Part shown: one piece after another, positions 1 through 8,701 of the stretch
How the letters are laid out: the number at the start of each line of letters is the position of its first letter
How positions within the stretch are numbered: the first letter of the stretch is position 1
Assembly (NCBI GenBank): GCA_038916785.1
Contig: JBCLBO010000002.1
Span: 30,970-94,969, forward strand
Reading direction: 5' to 3'
Length of the DNA: 64,000 nucleotides
Source of the DNA: VFKU01 sp038916785
Lineage (GTDB): Bacteria; Hydrogenedentota; Hydrogenedentia; Hydrogenedentales; GCA-2746185
The notes under the pieces: generated by a model
Told to the model about the DNA's origin: nothing
Seen by the model: the letters and a program-made list of their open reading frames with translations, nothing else
The model's database searches: none
Translations under genes and position numbers: made by a program

Positions 1-981
1 GACCTCGTCCGGCCGGAGAGCGAATACGTCAATCCCGACCTGCGCAAGATCGAATTGCCGAACCCGATCATCGGCGGCGTCTTCCCGCATTCGCTCGCCG
101 GACTCGATCCGAAGACGCTCTACGCGACGCTCTCCGTGACACCATTCTCCGACGAGCTCGTGATCGATTTCAGCAAGGCCCTGATCGAAAACGAACAACT
201 GGGTCAGCGCGCCGACACAGACTTGCTCATGGTCGGCCTTTCCGCGACGGACATCATCGGCCATCAATTCGGCCCGGAAAGCCGCGAGCAGGAAGACAAT
301 TTAATGCGTCTCGATGCGCTCCTGGCGAACTTCTTCGCGTTCCTCGACCAGCGATTGGGCAAGGACAAGGTCCTGCTCGCGCTCAGCGCCGATCACGGCG
401 TGGACGGAAATCCCGGCGGCAATCCCTCCGGCCAGCTCGACCTCACCGGCATGGTCAACACCGTCGAAGCCGCGCTCAAAGAAAAATTCGGCGACCAGGA
501 CAAATACGTGCTGGGCTACAAGGAGCCGTGTCTCTATTTCACGCCGGACGTGACCGAGCGCCGTGCGGGCGAACTCGACGCCATGGAAGACGCCGCCGCC
601 GAAACCCTGCGCAACATGGAGGGCGTGGCGTACGCGATCCCTGCCCACCTCGTGAAAGAGGGCAAACTCGACCCCTCCGATCCGATCATGGAGATGATCA
701 AGCGCTCCTACCGCGAAGAACTCTCCGGCGATGTCTTCGTGATTCAAAAACAGTACTACCGGGTATTCTCAGAAAAACTCCGCTACACCGCCACCCACGG
801 CTCGCCCTATCCCTACGACACCTTCGTGCCAGTCCTCTTCGCCGGTCCCGGCATCGCTGCGCAGCGGCTGGATCGCGCCGTCGGCCCCGAAAGCATCGCC
901 GCCACCCTGGCCGCCCTCATCGGAATTCCCGCGCCCACCGGCGCGACCGGCCCGGTCTTGAAGGAAGTGGCCGGCAAATAA
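1..981 (+). CDS. Alkaline phosphatase family protein (PafA/nucleotide pyrophosphatase type), 5' truncated
   Basis: The reading frame is open from base 1 to the TAA at 979-981, so the start lies outside the window and 326 residues are visible. A TTG at 55 is in frame, but coding sequence clearly precedes it. The visible part is the C-terminal part of a type I phosphodiesterase/alkaline phosphatase fold. It has the metal-site block SATDIIGH (about 240-264), the block SADHG (about 384-398) and the late histidine block ATHGSPYPYD (about 790-820). In the family these Asp and His residues hold two zinc ions that hydrolyse phosphate monoesters or diesters. The nucleophile Thr/Ser and any signal peptide would be upstream and are missing. 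PafA-like enzymes are usually periplasmic, but the exact substrate cannot be read from this part. Confidence 0.85.
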   Translation, partial: DLVRPESEYVNPDLRKIELPNPIIGGVFPHSLAGLDPKTLYATLSVTPFSDELVIDFSKALIENEQLGQRADTDLLMVGLSATDIIGHQFGPESREQEDNLMRLDALLANFFAFLDQRLGKDKVLLALSADHGVDGNPGGNPSGQLDLTGMVNTVEAALKEKFGDQDKYVLGYKEPCLYFTPDVTERRAGELDAMEDAAAETLRNMEGVAYAIPAHLVKEGKLDPSDPIMEMIKRSYREELSGDVFVIQKQYYRVFSEKLRYTATHGSPYPYDTFVPVLFAGPGIAAQRLDRAVGPESIAATLAALIGIPAPTGATGPVLKEVAGK

Positions 982-984
982 GAC

Positions 985-1213
985 CTATGGGAAGTATGGG
1001 AGGAATGGGAGGAATGGGAACTATGGGACGGGGGAGCTGTTGAGAAAGCCGAATTTACAAGTTTGTCACGTTCGCTCGACCGTTGAGAAGTCTGTTTTCG
1101 TTGGTGTTTTCATCAAGCGAGTTCGTCATGTAGGTGCCATTTGGATGGAGAACTGGGCTTTTTTCAACAGCTCCACGGGATCCCATTTCTCCCATTACTC
1201 CCATACTTCCTAT
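985..1213. repeat. Inverted-repeat element with ggaatggga-rich arms
   Basis: The left arm (about 985-1050) is a run of gggaggaat-type units ending in gggggagctgttgagaaagcc. The right arm (about 1157-1213) is its imperfect reverse complement, from ggcttttttcaacagctcc to cccatacttcc. About 105 bp lie between the arms and hold no convincing gene. The size and paired arms suggest a small non-autonomous element. It abuts one arm of another repeat family at 1218-1255. Confidence 0.7.
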
Positions 1214-1217
1214 CAAT

Positions 1218-1255
1218 CTCCTCTTCGTTTCCTTCGTTGTCTTCTGTAAAAGCCC
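1218..1255. repeat. Solo arm of the acagaaggaaacgaag repeat family
   Basis: The segment containing cttcgtttccttcgttg and cttctgtaaaa matches both arms of the inverted pair at 4227-4386. It sits between the larger inverted repeat and the 3' end of the acyl-CoA ligase gene. Confidence 0.6.
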
Positions 1256-1261
1256 CTGTCC

Positions 1262-2896
1262 CTACTTCACCGTCTTGGCCGCGTAGCCGGAAAACCGCTC
1301 GCGCAGTTCCGTCTTCTTGAACTTGCCCACGCTCGTCTTCGGCACTTCGTCAATAAACACCACGCCGTCCGGGATCCACCACTTCGCCACTTTATCGGAC
1401 AGGTACTTCTTGATGTCCTCTTCGCTGCACGTGTGCCCCTTCTTCAGCACCACGCACGCCAGCGGGCGCTCGTCCCACTTCGGGTGCGGAATCGCGATCA
1501 CCGCCGCCTCCGCCACCGCCGGGTGACCCATGATCGCGTTCTCGAGGTCCACCGAACTGATCCACTCGCCGCCGGACTTCACGAGGTCCTTCGCGCGGTC
1601 CTGAATCTTGATGTAGCCGATCTCGTCAATGCTCACAATGTCGCCCGTCTTGAACCAGCCGTCGTCCGTGAATCGGTCGGTCGCATCCGGCCGGTTGTAG
1701 TACGCGCTCGAAACCCACGGCCCGCGCACTTCGAGTTCGCCCATCGTCTTGCCGTCCCAAGGGATGATCCCCGCGTCCGACCGGCCGCGAATCTCCACCA
1801 GCGGCACGGGCGTGCCCTGCATCGCGCGATACTCGTACTGCAACTCCCCGCTCTTCGTGCGCAGTTCGCTGTTCAAGTTCGACACCGTCCCCATCGGCGA
1901 GAGTTCCGTCATGCCCCAGGCCTGGATAATCGTCAGTCCGTGGCGCTCCTGCATGTTCTTCATCAGGCTCACCGGCACCGCCGACCCGCCGACGATCATC
2001 GTCCGCAATTTCTTCAGGTTATACTTGCCGGGATCTGCATCCAGCGCCGCCAGCAACCCTTGCCAAATGGTCGGTACGCCGGCCGTAATCGTCACGTTCT
2101 CTTTCTCGAAGTCCTCCAACAAACTCGCCACGTCGAGGAATGGGCCCGGAAACACAATCTTCGGCCCCGCCATTGCCGCGGCGTAGGGCAGGCCCCACGC
2201 GTTCGCGTGGAACATCGGCACCACCGGCAGCAGACAGTCCGCCTCGCGCAAATCGTGCACGTCGGACATCATCGCCGCCAGCGAATGCAGCACCATCGAT
2301 CGGTGCGAATACAGCACACCCTTGGGCCGCCCCGTCGTGCCGGAGGTGTAGCACATCGCCGCGGCCTGCCTCTCGCGCAACTTCAGCGTGGAGTAGTCGA
2401 ACTTTTTCTCGTCCTCCGCGGCGAGCAACTGCTCGTAATCCAGCATCCCCTTCGGCAGCTCCGAGCCGCTCGACCGGATCATGATGTAATGCTGCGCCTT
2501 GATCTTCTCTTTGAATTGCTTGAGCAGCGGCAGCAACGATTCATCGAAAATGATCGCGCGGTCGCTCCCGTCGTTCGCGATGTACTCCAGATCGTCCGGA
2601 TGCAGACGAAGGTTCAGCGTGTGCAAAATGCTGCCGATGATCGGAATCGCAAAGTACGCCTCGAAGTGTTGGTAGTGGTTCCAGCACAGCGTCCCCACCG
2701 CCTCGTCCGGCTTGATGCCCAAGCGCCGCAGCGCCAGCGCCAGCTTCTTCGTCCGCTTCACCATGTCCCCATAGGTGTACCGGTGAAACGACTTGTCCGG
2801 CAGCCGCGTGACGATCTCCTTCTTGTAAAAATGCTGCTCCGCCCGCCGCAACACCGCGTCCAGCGTCAACTCGAAATCCATCATCAAGCCGTCCAT
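1262..2896 (-). CDS. Fatty-acyl-CoA synthetase (AMP-binding, FadD-like)
   Basis: This 544-residue protein has the length of a medium/long-chain acyl-CoA ligase, which uses ATP to form an acyl-AMP and then acyl-CoA. The phosphate-binding signature TSGTTGRPKG is at residues 184-193. The later adenylation motif DDGWFKTGD and the C-terminal PKTSVGKFKK block carrying the catalytic lysine are both present. It has no signal peptide and is expected in the cytoplasm. It stands alone, with repeats on both sides, so the neighbours give no pathway. The substrate chain length is not deducible. The start could be the first ATG or the second Met five residues in. Confidence 0.9.
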   Translation of the reverse strand: MDGLMMDFELTLDAVLRRAEQHFYKKEIVTRLPDKSFHRYTYGDMVKRTKKLALALRRLGIKPDEAVGTLCWNHYQHFEAYFAIPIIGSILHTLNLRLHPDDLEYIANDGSDRAIIFDESLLPLLKQFKEKIKAQHYIMIRSSGSELPKGMLDYEQLLAAEDEKKFDYSTLKLRERQAAAMCYTSGTTGRPKGVLYSHRSMVLHSLAAMMSDVHDLREADCLLPVVPMFHANAWGLPYAAAMAGPKIVFPGPFLDVASLLEDFEKENVTITAGVPTIWQGLLAALDADPGKYNLKKLRTMIVGGSAVPVSLMKNMQERHGLTIIQAWGMTELSPMGTVSNLNSELRTKSGELQYEYRAMQGTPVPLVEIRGRSDAGIIPWDGKTMGELEVRGPWVSSAYYNRPDATDRFTDDGWFKTGDIVSIDEIGYIKIQDRAKDLVKSGGEWISSVDLENAIMGHPAVAEAAVIAIPHPKWDERPLACVVLKKGHTCSEEDIKKYLSDKVAKWWIPDGVVFIDEVPKTSVGKFKKTELRERFSGYAAKTVK

Positions 2897-3513
2897 GCGA
2901 TCTCCTCACCTCGGTATCGAGCAATAAATACAGGCCCAAGCCCCTGAAAAATAGCAGATGGCCCGCACGTGGTCAACGCACGGGCCACCTAAATTTTACC
3001 CCGTAAATCCTGTCTATGCCCTTCGCGCTTCACCCGAACATAGCCGACGGATTGATCTCAACGTTCGTCATTGCGAGGAGGTCGCGCCGGAATCTCCCAT
3101 CAAATACTCGATACTCCGTTCGCGGCCGACGAAGCAATCTCATCAACCGATCGCCCCGCCCCTCGCCGCGCGGCCATCCGCACAATCCCGAATCTAAAGC
3201 GTCGCCCTAACAGGAGTTCAAACTGGTCAACCCTATGCGAAGCCGCATCATAACCCTATGAACTGCAACGTGTTATAACCAAATTGCATCGCGTACCCCT
3301 TGTTTCGCACCGCCATCCCAGCCTCCAATGGCAACAAAATTCCCAGACCTATAAGGGCCGACTCGGCGGCGGGCCCGCCCGGCGGCGCGGGTGCGCGTGC
3401 ATCGCGAGCAGGGTCGTGCTGCATCCCCGGCGGCCGAAAAACCCGCCCTTGGCGGGCCGCCGCCGATCAGTCAGAATGCGTAAAGCAAAGCGGACGGGCT
3501 AGACGGAGATCGA
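2897..3513. other. Intergenic stretch with degenerate repeats, no gene
   Basis: No convincing gene is seen between the acyl-CoA ligase and queC. The stretch holds a gtaaatcctgtct motif near 3001 that recurs at 57090. A degenerate copy of the 'cattgcgaggag ... gacgaagcaatctc' repeat lies at about 3066-3153. A GC-rich stem, ggcggcc ... ggccgcc around an inner cccgcc/ggcggg hairpin, lies at about 3430-3463. No clear preQ1 riboswitch was recognised ahead of queC. Confidence 0.5.
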
Positions 3514-4221
3514 ATGGAAAATGGCGCGAAAAAATCCCCCGCGGTCGTGCTACTCAGCGGCGGGATGGACTCCTCCGTTCTCCTGCATCACGTCGTGCGC
3601 GAATTGCGGCGCTCGCCCGTGCACGCGATCAGCTTCGACTACGGCCAACGCCACCGGCGCGAACTTGACGCGGCGGCATGGCAGGCAAAGCACGCCGGCG
3701 TGGAGGTACACCAAATCATCGACATGTCCTTTCTCGGCGGCTTGATCAAAGGCGGCACCTCGCTCGTCACCGGCGGCGCAGACGTCCCCGATCTCGCGGC
3801 GCTCTCCCCCGCCTCGCTCGACCAGCCGCCGACCTACGTCCCCAACCGAAACATGATCCTGCTCGCGCTCGCCGCGGCCTATGCCGAGGCCCACGGCGTC
3901 CGCGACATCTTCTACGGCGCGCAGGCGCACGACGAATACGGATACTGGGACTGCACCCCGGAATTCCTCTCGCGCATCAACGCGACCCTCGCGCTGAACC
4001 GTCGCGACGCCGTCACAGTCCACGCGCCGCTCATCGACAAGCGCAAATCGGAACTCGTCCGCATGGGCCGCGCGCTCGGGGTCGACTTCGCGCGCACCTG
4101 GAGCTGCTACCGCGGCGGCGACAAAGCCTGTGGCGCCTGCCCCACCTGCGTCGAGCGCCTCAAAGCCTTCGCAGAAGCGGGATACATCGATCCACTTACC
4201 TACGTGCAGATTCTGACCTAA
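3514..4221 (+). CDS. queC: 7-cyano-7-deazaguanine synthase QueC
   Basis: QueC converts 7-carboxy-7-deazaguanine to preQ0 with ATP and ammonia, a step in queuosine (tRNA) synthesis. The 235-residue length fits the family. The N-terminal PP-loop motif SGGMDSSVLL is at residues 14-23. The C-terminal zinc cysteines are in the order Cys-x8-Cys-x2-Cys-x2-Cys, ending in CGACPTC. The ATG follows an acggaga ribosome site. No other queuosine gene is nearby, so it appears to be a single-gene unit. It is flanked downstream by an inverted-repeat element. Confidence 0.95.
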   Translation: MENGAKKSPAVVLLSGGMDSSVLLHHVVRELRRSPVHAISFDYGQRHRRELDAAAWQAKHAGVEVHQIIDMSFLGGLIKGGTSLVTGGADVPDLAALSPASLDQPPTYVPNRNMILLALAAAYAEAHGVRDIFYGAQAHDEYGYWDCTPEFLSRINATLALNRRDAVTVHAPLIDKRKSELVRMGRALGVDFARTWSCYRGGDKACGACPTCVERLKAFAEAGYIDPLTYVQILT

Positions 4222-4226
4222 GAGCG

Positions 4227-4386
4227 TTTTACAGAAGGAAACGAAGAGAACGAAGAACTGATTCATTGCGATTGCTTGGCGGTAGGGCAAAAAAATGCCA
4301 AGTAGAATTGATCTATCAGTGTTTTGTCTCAATCGAACCGCGCGTGGAATTAAGCGGTTCTTTGTTCCCTTCGTTGCCTTCTGTAA
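4227..4386. repeat. Inverted-repeat element with acagaaggaaacgaag arms
   Basis: The left arm (4227-4255) reads ttttacagaaggaaacgaag and onward. The right arm (4358-4386) is its imperfect inverse, ttccttcgttgccttctg-like. The core of about 100 bp has no ORF. A solo arm of the same family is at 1218-1255. Confidence 0.65.
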
Positions 4387-4479
4387 GTCGCCCTGTCCGC
4401 GTTGCGCCGCGCCCCGCTGTACGATAGGCTACTTGTTTCCGGGGCAACAGCCCTCAAATCCATTGGGAGGATAGGTTCC

Positions 4480-5328
4480 ATGCGTATGACACTCTTGGCC
4501 CTCGTGCTCGTTGCCGCGCCGGCCTTCGGCCAGGAACTGAAAATCGTCGTCACTCCGGTCGCGGGCCCCGTCTCCATGATCGAAGGCCGCGGCGGCAACA
4601 TCGGCATCTCCAGCGGCGAAGACGGCATGCTGATGATCGACACGCAATACGCGAACATCTCCGGGCCCATCGAGGATGCCATGAATAAAATCGGGCCCGG
4701 ACCGCTGAAATTCATCCTCAGCACCCACTTCCACGACGACCACACCAGCGGAAACATCCACTTCGGACAGAAAGCGCCGGTCGTCGCGCAGGAAAACGTG
4801 CGCACCCGGATGATCGGCACTAAGGACCTCACTGACGCCAAAATCCGAAACAGCCTGCCCACCGTGACCTACGCCGAGACGGCCTCCGTTCATTTCAACG
4901 GCGAGGCACTCAAACTGGTCCACCTGCCCAAAGGGCACACCGACGGCGACACGTTAATCTTCTTCACCCAGTCGAACGTGGTCCACACCGGCGACCAATT
5001 CACCAACGGTATGTACCCCTTCATCGACACCAAGGGCGGCGGGTCGGTAGACGGCTACCTCGAAAACGTCGCCAAGATGATCGCCATGATTCCCGACGAC
5101 GCCAAAATCATCCCGGGTCACGGACCGCTCGCCACGAAGAAGGATCTGCTGACCTTCCAAGCAACGCTGACCGACACCATCGGCAGCATCCGCAAAGCCG
5201 CCGCCGCCGGAAAATCGCTGGAAGACGTGCAGACCGCCGGCCTCCCCGCGAAGTATGACTCCTGGGGAAAGGCCTTCGTAAGCACAAAATCCTGGATCAC
5301 CATCGTCTACGGGAGTTCCCCCAAATAA
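4480..5328 (+). CDS. Secreted metallo-beta-lactamase-fold hydrolase
   Basis: The start is set at the ATG at 4480 after a gggaggatagg ribosome site. This gives a 282-residue protein with a typical Sec signal peptide, MRMTLLALVLVAAPAFG, cut near residue 17. A longer in-frame start at 4402 would put 26 non-signal residues in front. The metal-binding motif HFHDDH is at residues 83-88, and a later HLPKGHTDGD block and GHGP block complete the site. MBL-fold enzymes of this type hydrolyse ester, amide or thioester bonds in the periplasm. The substrate is unknown. It is followed by two further hydrolases on the same strand and may be co-expressed with them. Confidence 0.85.
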   Translation: MRMTLLALVLVAAPAFGQELKIVVTPVAGPVSMIEGRGGNIGISSGEDGMLMIDTQYANISGPIEDAMNKIGPGPLKFILSTHFHDDHTSGNIHFGQKAPVVAQENVRTRMIGTKDLTDAKIRNSLPTVTYAETASVHFNGEALKLVHLPKGHTDGDTLIFFTQSNVVHTGDQFTNGMYPFIDTKGGGSVDGYLENVAKMIAMIPDDAKIIPGHGPLATKKDLLTFQATLTDTIGSIRKAAAAGKSLEDVQTAGLPAKYDSWGKAFVSTKSWITIVYGSSPK

Positions 5329-5480
5329 TCGCGATCGCCCTTCGTAGTGACGACCTCCGTAGGGGCGGCCCCCCGTGGCCGCCCATCTCGAGACTCCGTT
5401 TTTCGTGGCGGGCCGCCGCCGCCGCAACAGCCGCGCTGGCCGCGCTCATACTGCGTCCCGCCGCCGCTCACGCGAATGAC

Positions 5481-6287
5481 ATGAAACTGACCTCTGGCTT
5501 TGTCGAAAGCGGCGGCGAGCAAATCTATTACGAAACCCTCGGCACCGGCGATCCCGTCGTACTCTCGCACGGCCTCGGCGGGAACCATGCCATCTGGTTT
5601 CAGCAAGTCCCCGTCCTCGCCACGCAATTCCAGGTCATCACCTGGGACCAGCGCGGATTTGGACGTTCGACCGATGCGCAGAAGCAATCGGGGCCCGTTG
5701 CTGCCGTCGAAGATCTCAAGGCTGTGCTCGACCATCTAAAGATCACGCGCGCGCACCTCGTTGGCCAATCCATGGGCGGCTGGGCCGTGATGGGCTTCGC
5801 GCTGAAGTATCCCGAGCGCGTCGACCGGCTCGTCCTCGCGGACACGATCGCCGGCATCTACACGCCCGAGGCGGCTGCACACTTCGACGCCTACATCCGC
5901 GAGGCCGCCACCTCGCCGACGCCGGACCAAATGGAGTACACGCGCCACCCGGCGCTCGGTAACCAGCTCGGCGCTGCGAACCCGGCGCAAGCCTTCCTCT
6001 ACCGCGAAATCGCCAGCGTCGCACCGCCGGCGCCGACGGGCATGGGCCTGAAACTGCGGCAGACGGCCTACCCGATGGACCAGGTTCGTAAATTGAATGT
6101 GCCGGTGCTCTTCGTCGTCGGTGAGCACGACCTGATCTTCTCCCCGGCTTCCATACGGTCGGTGGCCGCCGAGGTGAAGGGCGCGCGCGTCGTCGAGTTG
6201 CCGGCCGCGGGGCATTCCCCGTATTTTGAGACGCCGATAGCTTGGAATGAGGCCGTGAGCGCGTTCCTGACGGTTTCAACCAATTGA
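5481..6287 (+). CDS. Alpha/beta hydrolase
   Basis: This 268-residue (from the ATG) alpha/beta-hydrolase has an HG motif in SHGLGGNH near residue 31. The nucleophile elbow GQSMGG puts Ser at about residue 97, and a likely catalytic His is in AAGHSPYF near residue 245. Such proteins hydrolyse small esters or lactones or cleave C-C bonds. The start is uncertain. The frame stays open upstream to 5328 and encodes what looks like a signal peptide just before the ATG (SWRAAAAATAALAALIL then RPAAAHA), but no ATG, GTG or TTG fits its beginning. The protein may therefore be exported from a non-standard start, or the upstream part may be decayed. Confidence 0.85.
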   Translation: MKLTSGFVESGGEQIYYETLGTGDPVVLSHGLGGNHAIWFQQVPVLATQFQVITWDQRGFGRSTDAQKQSGPVAAVEDLKAVLDHLKITRAHLVGQSMGGWAVMGFALKYPERVDRLVLADTIAGIYTPEAAAHFDAYIREAATSPTPDQMEYTRHPALGNQLGAANPAQAFLYREIASVAPPAPTGMGLKLRQTAYPMDQVRKLNVPVLFVVGEHDLIFSPASIRSVAAEVKGARVVELPAAGHSPYFETPIAWNEAVSAFLTVSTN

Positions 6288-6340
6288 GCGCCCAGGTAGT
6301 CCAACGCGGGGGATGGTTTCCCTCGAATAGGAGCACGACA

Positions 6341-7129
6341 ATGGCTGGACGGATCATTCAACTCATCGTGGTTTGCATCTCGGCGGTGCTGCTTGCCGGG
6401 TGCCTCAATGTGCGGGTACATGACAACGAAGTCAGCGTCGAAAAAGACATGACCCACGCCGACAACGGCTTCTACGCCTTCCGCACCAACGTGGACGGTG
6501 ACTCCTGGCCCGCCGTGGTCTACGTGCCCGCGGGCTACACGCCGGACAAGGAATGGCCGCTGGTCGTCTTCCTGCACGGCATAGGAGAGCGCGGCGCCGA
6601 CGGCTGGAAGCAGGCCGAAGTCGGCATCGGCCGCGCGATTCGCCTCAGCCCGGATCGCTTCCCCGCGCTCGTCGTGATGCCGCAGTGCGCGACCAGCACC
6701 ACCTGGAGTTCGGCGGACAATCCCAGCGGCGCGCCCTCTTGGAAGCACATCGATTCCGCGATCGAGTACGTGAAACAGCACTACCGCGTAGACGAAAAAC
6801 ACGTCGCCCTCACCGGCCTCTCGATGGGCGGCTTCGGCACCTTCCGCTACGGCGCGATGCGCGCGGACCAGTTCAGCGCCTTCATGCCGGTCTGCGGCGG
6901 CGGCAACGTGTCGGACGCCAAGGAACTCGCGCGCCGGCCGCTCTGGGCCTTTCACGGCCTCGCGGACACGACCGTGAAGCCGGAACTCTCACGCCGGATG
7001 GTGGACGCCGTGAAAGCGGCAGGCGGCTCGGCGCAACTCACCGAGTACGAAGGCGTGGGCCACAACAGTTGGGACAATGCCTACGCCGATCCCGAAGCGA
7101 TCCAGTGGCTGCTCGCGCAGTCGCTCTGA
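6341..7129 (+). CDS. Lipoprotein esterase of the alpha/beta-hydrolase (PHB depolymerase-like) family
   Basis: The start is the ATG at 6341 after a taggagcac ribosome site. It yields 262 residues beginning with a lipoprotein signal whose lipobox LLAGC puts the lipidated Cys at residue 21. The hydrolase domain has a FLHGIGERG oxyanion segment, the nucleophile elbow GLSMGG with Ser at about 161, and a C-terminal GVGHNSWDNAY with the likely catalytic His. The family includes carbohydrate esterases and short-chain esterases attached to the membrane. It is the third hydrolase in a row on this strand. Confidence 0.85.
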   Translation: MAGRIIQLIVVCISAVLLAGCLNVRVHDNEVSVEKDMTHADNGFYAFRTNVDGDSWPAVVYVPAGYTPDKEWPLVVFLHGIGERGADGWKQAEVGIGRAIRLSPDRFPALVVMPQCATSTTWSSADNPSGAPSWKHIDSAIEYVKQHYRVDEKHVALTGLSMGGFGTFRYGAMRADQFSAFMPVCGGGNVSDAKELARRPLWAFHGLADTTVKPELSRRMVDAVKAAGGSAQLTEYEGVGHNSWDNAYADPEAIQWLLAQSL

Positions 7130-7274
7130 TACGCATCCTGGAGACTCCCAGCCTCGAAGCGGACTCGTTAATCGACGATTCACAGCGTGGTTTATTTGCG
7201 GCGCCCATTTCCCAGTGCGCCACAATGCCGATACCCATCCGTTCGGTATCGCCGGCGGCAAGTCAGCATGCGCG

Positions 7275-7305
7275 TCCGTGCAGGCGGGTCGCCCATGCTA
7301 CGGCC
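7275..7305. repeat. Copy of the gcccatgctac repeat
   Basis: The sequence gcgggtcgcccatgctac matches the gtagcatgggcggctcgcccatgc palindromic repeats near 15927 and 32752. It overlaps the 3' end of the methyltransferase gene on the minus strand, so its last codons may derive from the repeat. Confidence 0.4.
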
Positions 7306-8314
7306 GGCGCGCCCACATGACCACGTTGAAGGGGTAGAGCCGCAGCGCGAGCGGGCCGATTGCCGCGAGCAGGGTGGCGCGCAGGGCCGGCTGATCGAGC
7401 GCCGCGTAGGCGACGCGGCGGCCCAACGTGAGATTCGCGGACTGCGTTCTTCTCGCCGCGATCTTTTCGGCGATGCCGGCCGGGCTGATCTCGAAGTGGA
7501 GATCGAGTCCGGCGGCGGTGGCGAACGAGCGCCACTCGTGGAGCCTATATATGTGTTCGTTGAAACCGTCGGAGATATCTTCTTTTCCGAAAGCTTCGAT
7601 GCGTTTGCGCTCGAAGCGGCCGGCGACAGGTTCGTTGACGAACACGGCGCGGCCGCCGGGCTTGAGCGCGCGGGCGATCTCTGCGAAGGTGCGCCCGAGG
7701 TCGGGGCTGTGGTGGAGCGCGGCGTTAGCGAAGACGATGTCGAAGCGCCCCGAGGCGACAGGCAGCGCGGTCATGTCGCCAAGGACGCGATCGAAGTAGC
7801 GGGAGTCGCTCTGGAGGAAGCGGCTGCGCGGGAGATATAGCCGCGAAATGTCGACGGCGATCGCCCGGCACCCGCGATCAGCGAGCATCGCGGTCGTCCA
7901 GGCCATGCCCGCGCCGACGTCGAGCGCGACGTCGCCCGCGCGGGGCCGGAGCGCTTCCAGCGCGTAGCGCACGACGGGCGCCTGTTCGGCGGTCGTCGCG
8001 AAACCTTCGGGGAGGCTGCGGATGAAGGCACCCAGGCGCGCGTCGTCGTGGACAAGCGAGGCGTAATCCTGCGACCCGGTGAGCGTGCGATCCTCGACGG
8101 ATTGCTGCGCCGCGAGTTCCTTTTCCACGATCGCGGACGGGGCCGGACAGAGATTGCAGGTACCCTGCACCAACGGAAATCGGCTCGTGCAGCTTGCGCA
8201 CTCGAGCGTACCGGACTCCACTTCGATGGCATTCGCCCGCCCTTCATTCAGCGATAGCGTCGCCTCGGCCAGACAAACTGGGCAACGCAGGAGCGCAAGG
8301 AGTGGCGAGCGCAT
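7298..8314 (-). CDS. SAM-dependent methyltransferase with N-terminal zinc-ribbon (Trm112-like) segment
   Basis: The chosen start (8314) gives 338 residues and begins directly with a zinc-ribbon-like segment: CPVC at residues 11-14 and CASC at 39-42. A longer start at 8353 adds 13 residues. The methyltransferase domain follows with a GxG motif, DVGAG at about 132-136, an acidic loop AIAVDIS, and a later FANAALHHSPD motif typical of class I methyltransferases. Proteins with this Trm112p-like head often act on lipids, glycans or small molecules. The substrate is unknown. It stands alone on the minus strand. Confidence 0.8.
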   Translation of the reverse strand: MRSPLLALLRCPVCLAEATLSLNEGRANAIEVESGTLECASCTSRFPLVQGTCNLCPAPSAIVEKELAAQQSVEDRTLTGSQDYASLVHDDARLGAFIRSLPEGFATTAEQAPVVRYALEALRPRAGDVALDVGAGMAWTTAMLADRGCRAIAVDISRLYLPRSRFLQSDSRYFDRVLGDMTALPVASGRFDIVFANAALHHSPDLGRTFAEIARALKPGGRAVFVNEPVAGRFERKRIEAFGKEDISDGFNEHIYRLHEWRSFATAAGLDLHFEISPAGIAEKIAARRTQSANLTLGRRVAYAALDQPALRATLLAAIGPLALRLYPFNVVMWARRP

Positions 8315-8437
8315 CGGGACCTCATCGTGAGTGCGGTCACGCCACGCTAGCAATCGAGCAGCGACCAGTCAATGAATGGCCGTCTCTGCCGTCGCGCGTG
8401 ATATCCTTGGGTGGGACAACATAGGTGTGGCGCTCGA

Positions 8438-8701
8438 ATGACGGAACGATCTGACACGGACCGGGCCAGTACGCTAGCCGATCAACACGAGCAATTGAAG
8501 CGCTGGGTGCAAACGTGGCGAGTGGCGGGTGTTGAGTTGGAGCATATCCGCCGCGAAGAGTTGCGCGCGCTTGACGGGTATCGGGCCATCGAGTTGTTAT
8601 GCGGACCCGCCGATTACACGGTTCCTCCCCGGGCGCCAAAGCCGACGTCGGGATTGGTCGAACAGCAGCACTGGTTCATGAAAGTCGGCCGGCGTGATTG
8701 A
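8438..8701 (+). CDS. Small hypothetical protein upstream of nucleotidyltransferase
   Basis: This 87-residue protein starts at the ATG at 8438. It is rich in charged residues and predicted helical, with no recognised domain and no signal peptide. Its stop overlaps the GTG start of the next gene by 8 bp, so the two are probably translated together. Its size and position upstream of an AbiEii-like nucleotidyltransferase suggest the partner half of a toxin-antitoxin-like pair. That role is inferred from context only. Confidence 0.6.
   Translation: MTERSDTDRASTLADQHEQLKRWVQTWRVAGVELEHIRREELRALDGYRAIELLCGPADYTVPPRAPKPTSGLVEQQHWFMKVGRRD

Noticed and set aside
1433..2947. 504-residue ORF antisense to the acyl-CoA ligase
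   Set aside because: It lies over a well-supported gene and has an Arg/His-rich shadow composition without any family motif.
3240..3513. preQ1 riboswitch ahead of queC
   Set aside because: No preQ1-type hairpin and tail sequence was recognised; only GC-rich stems are seen.
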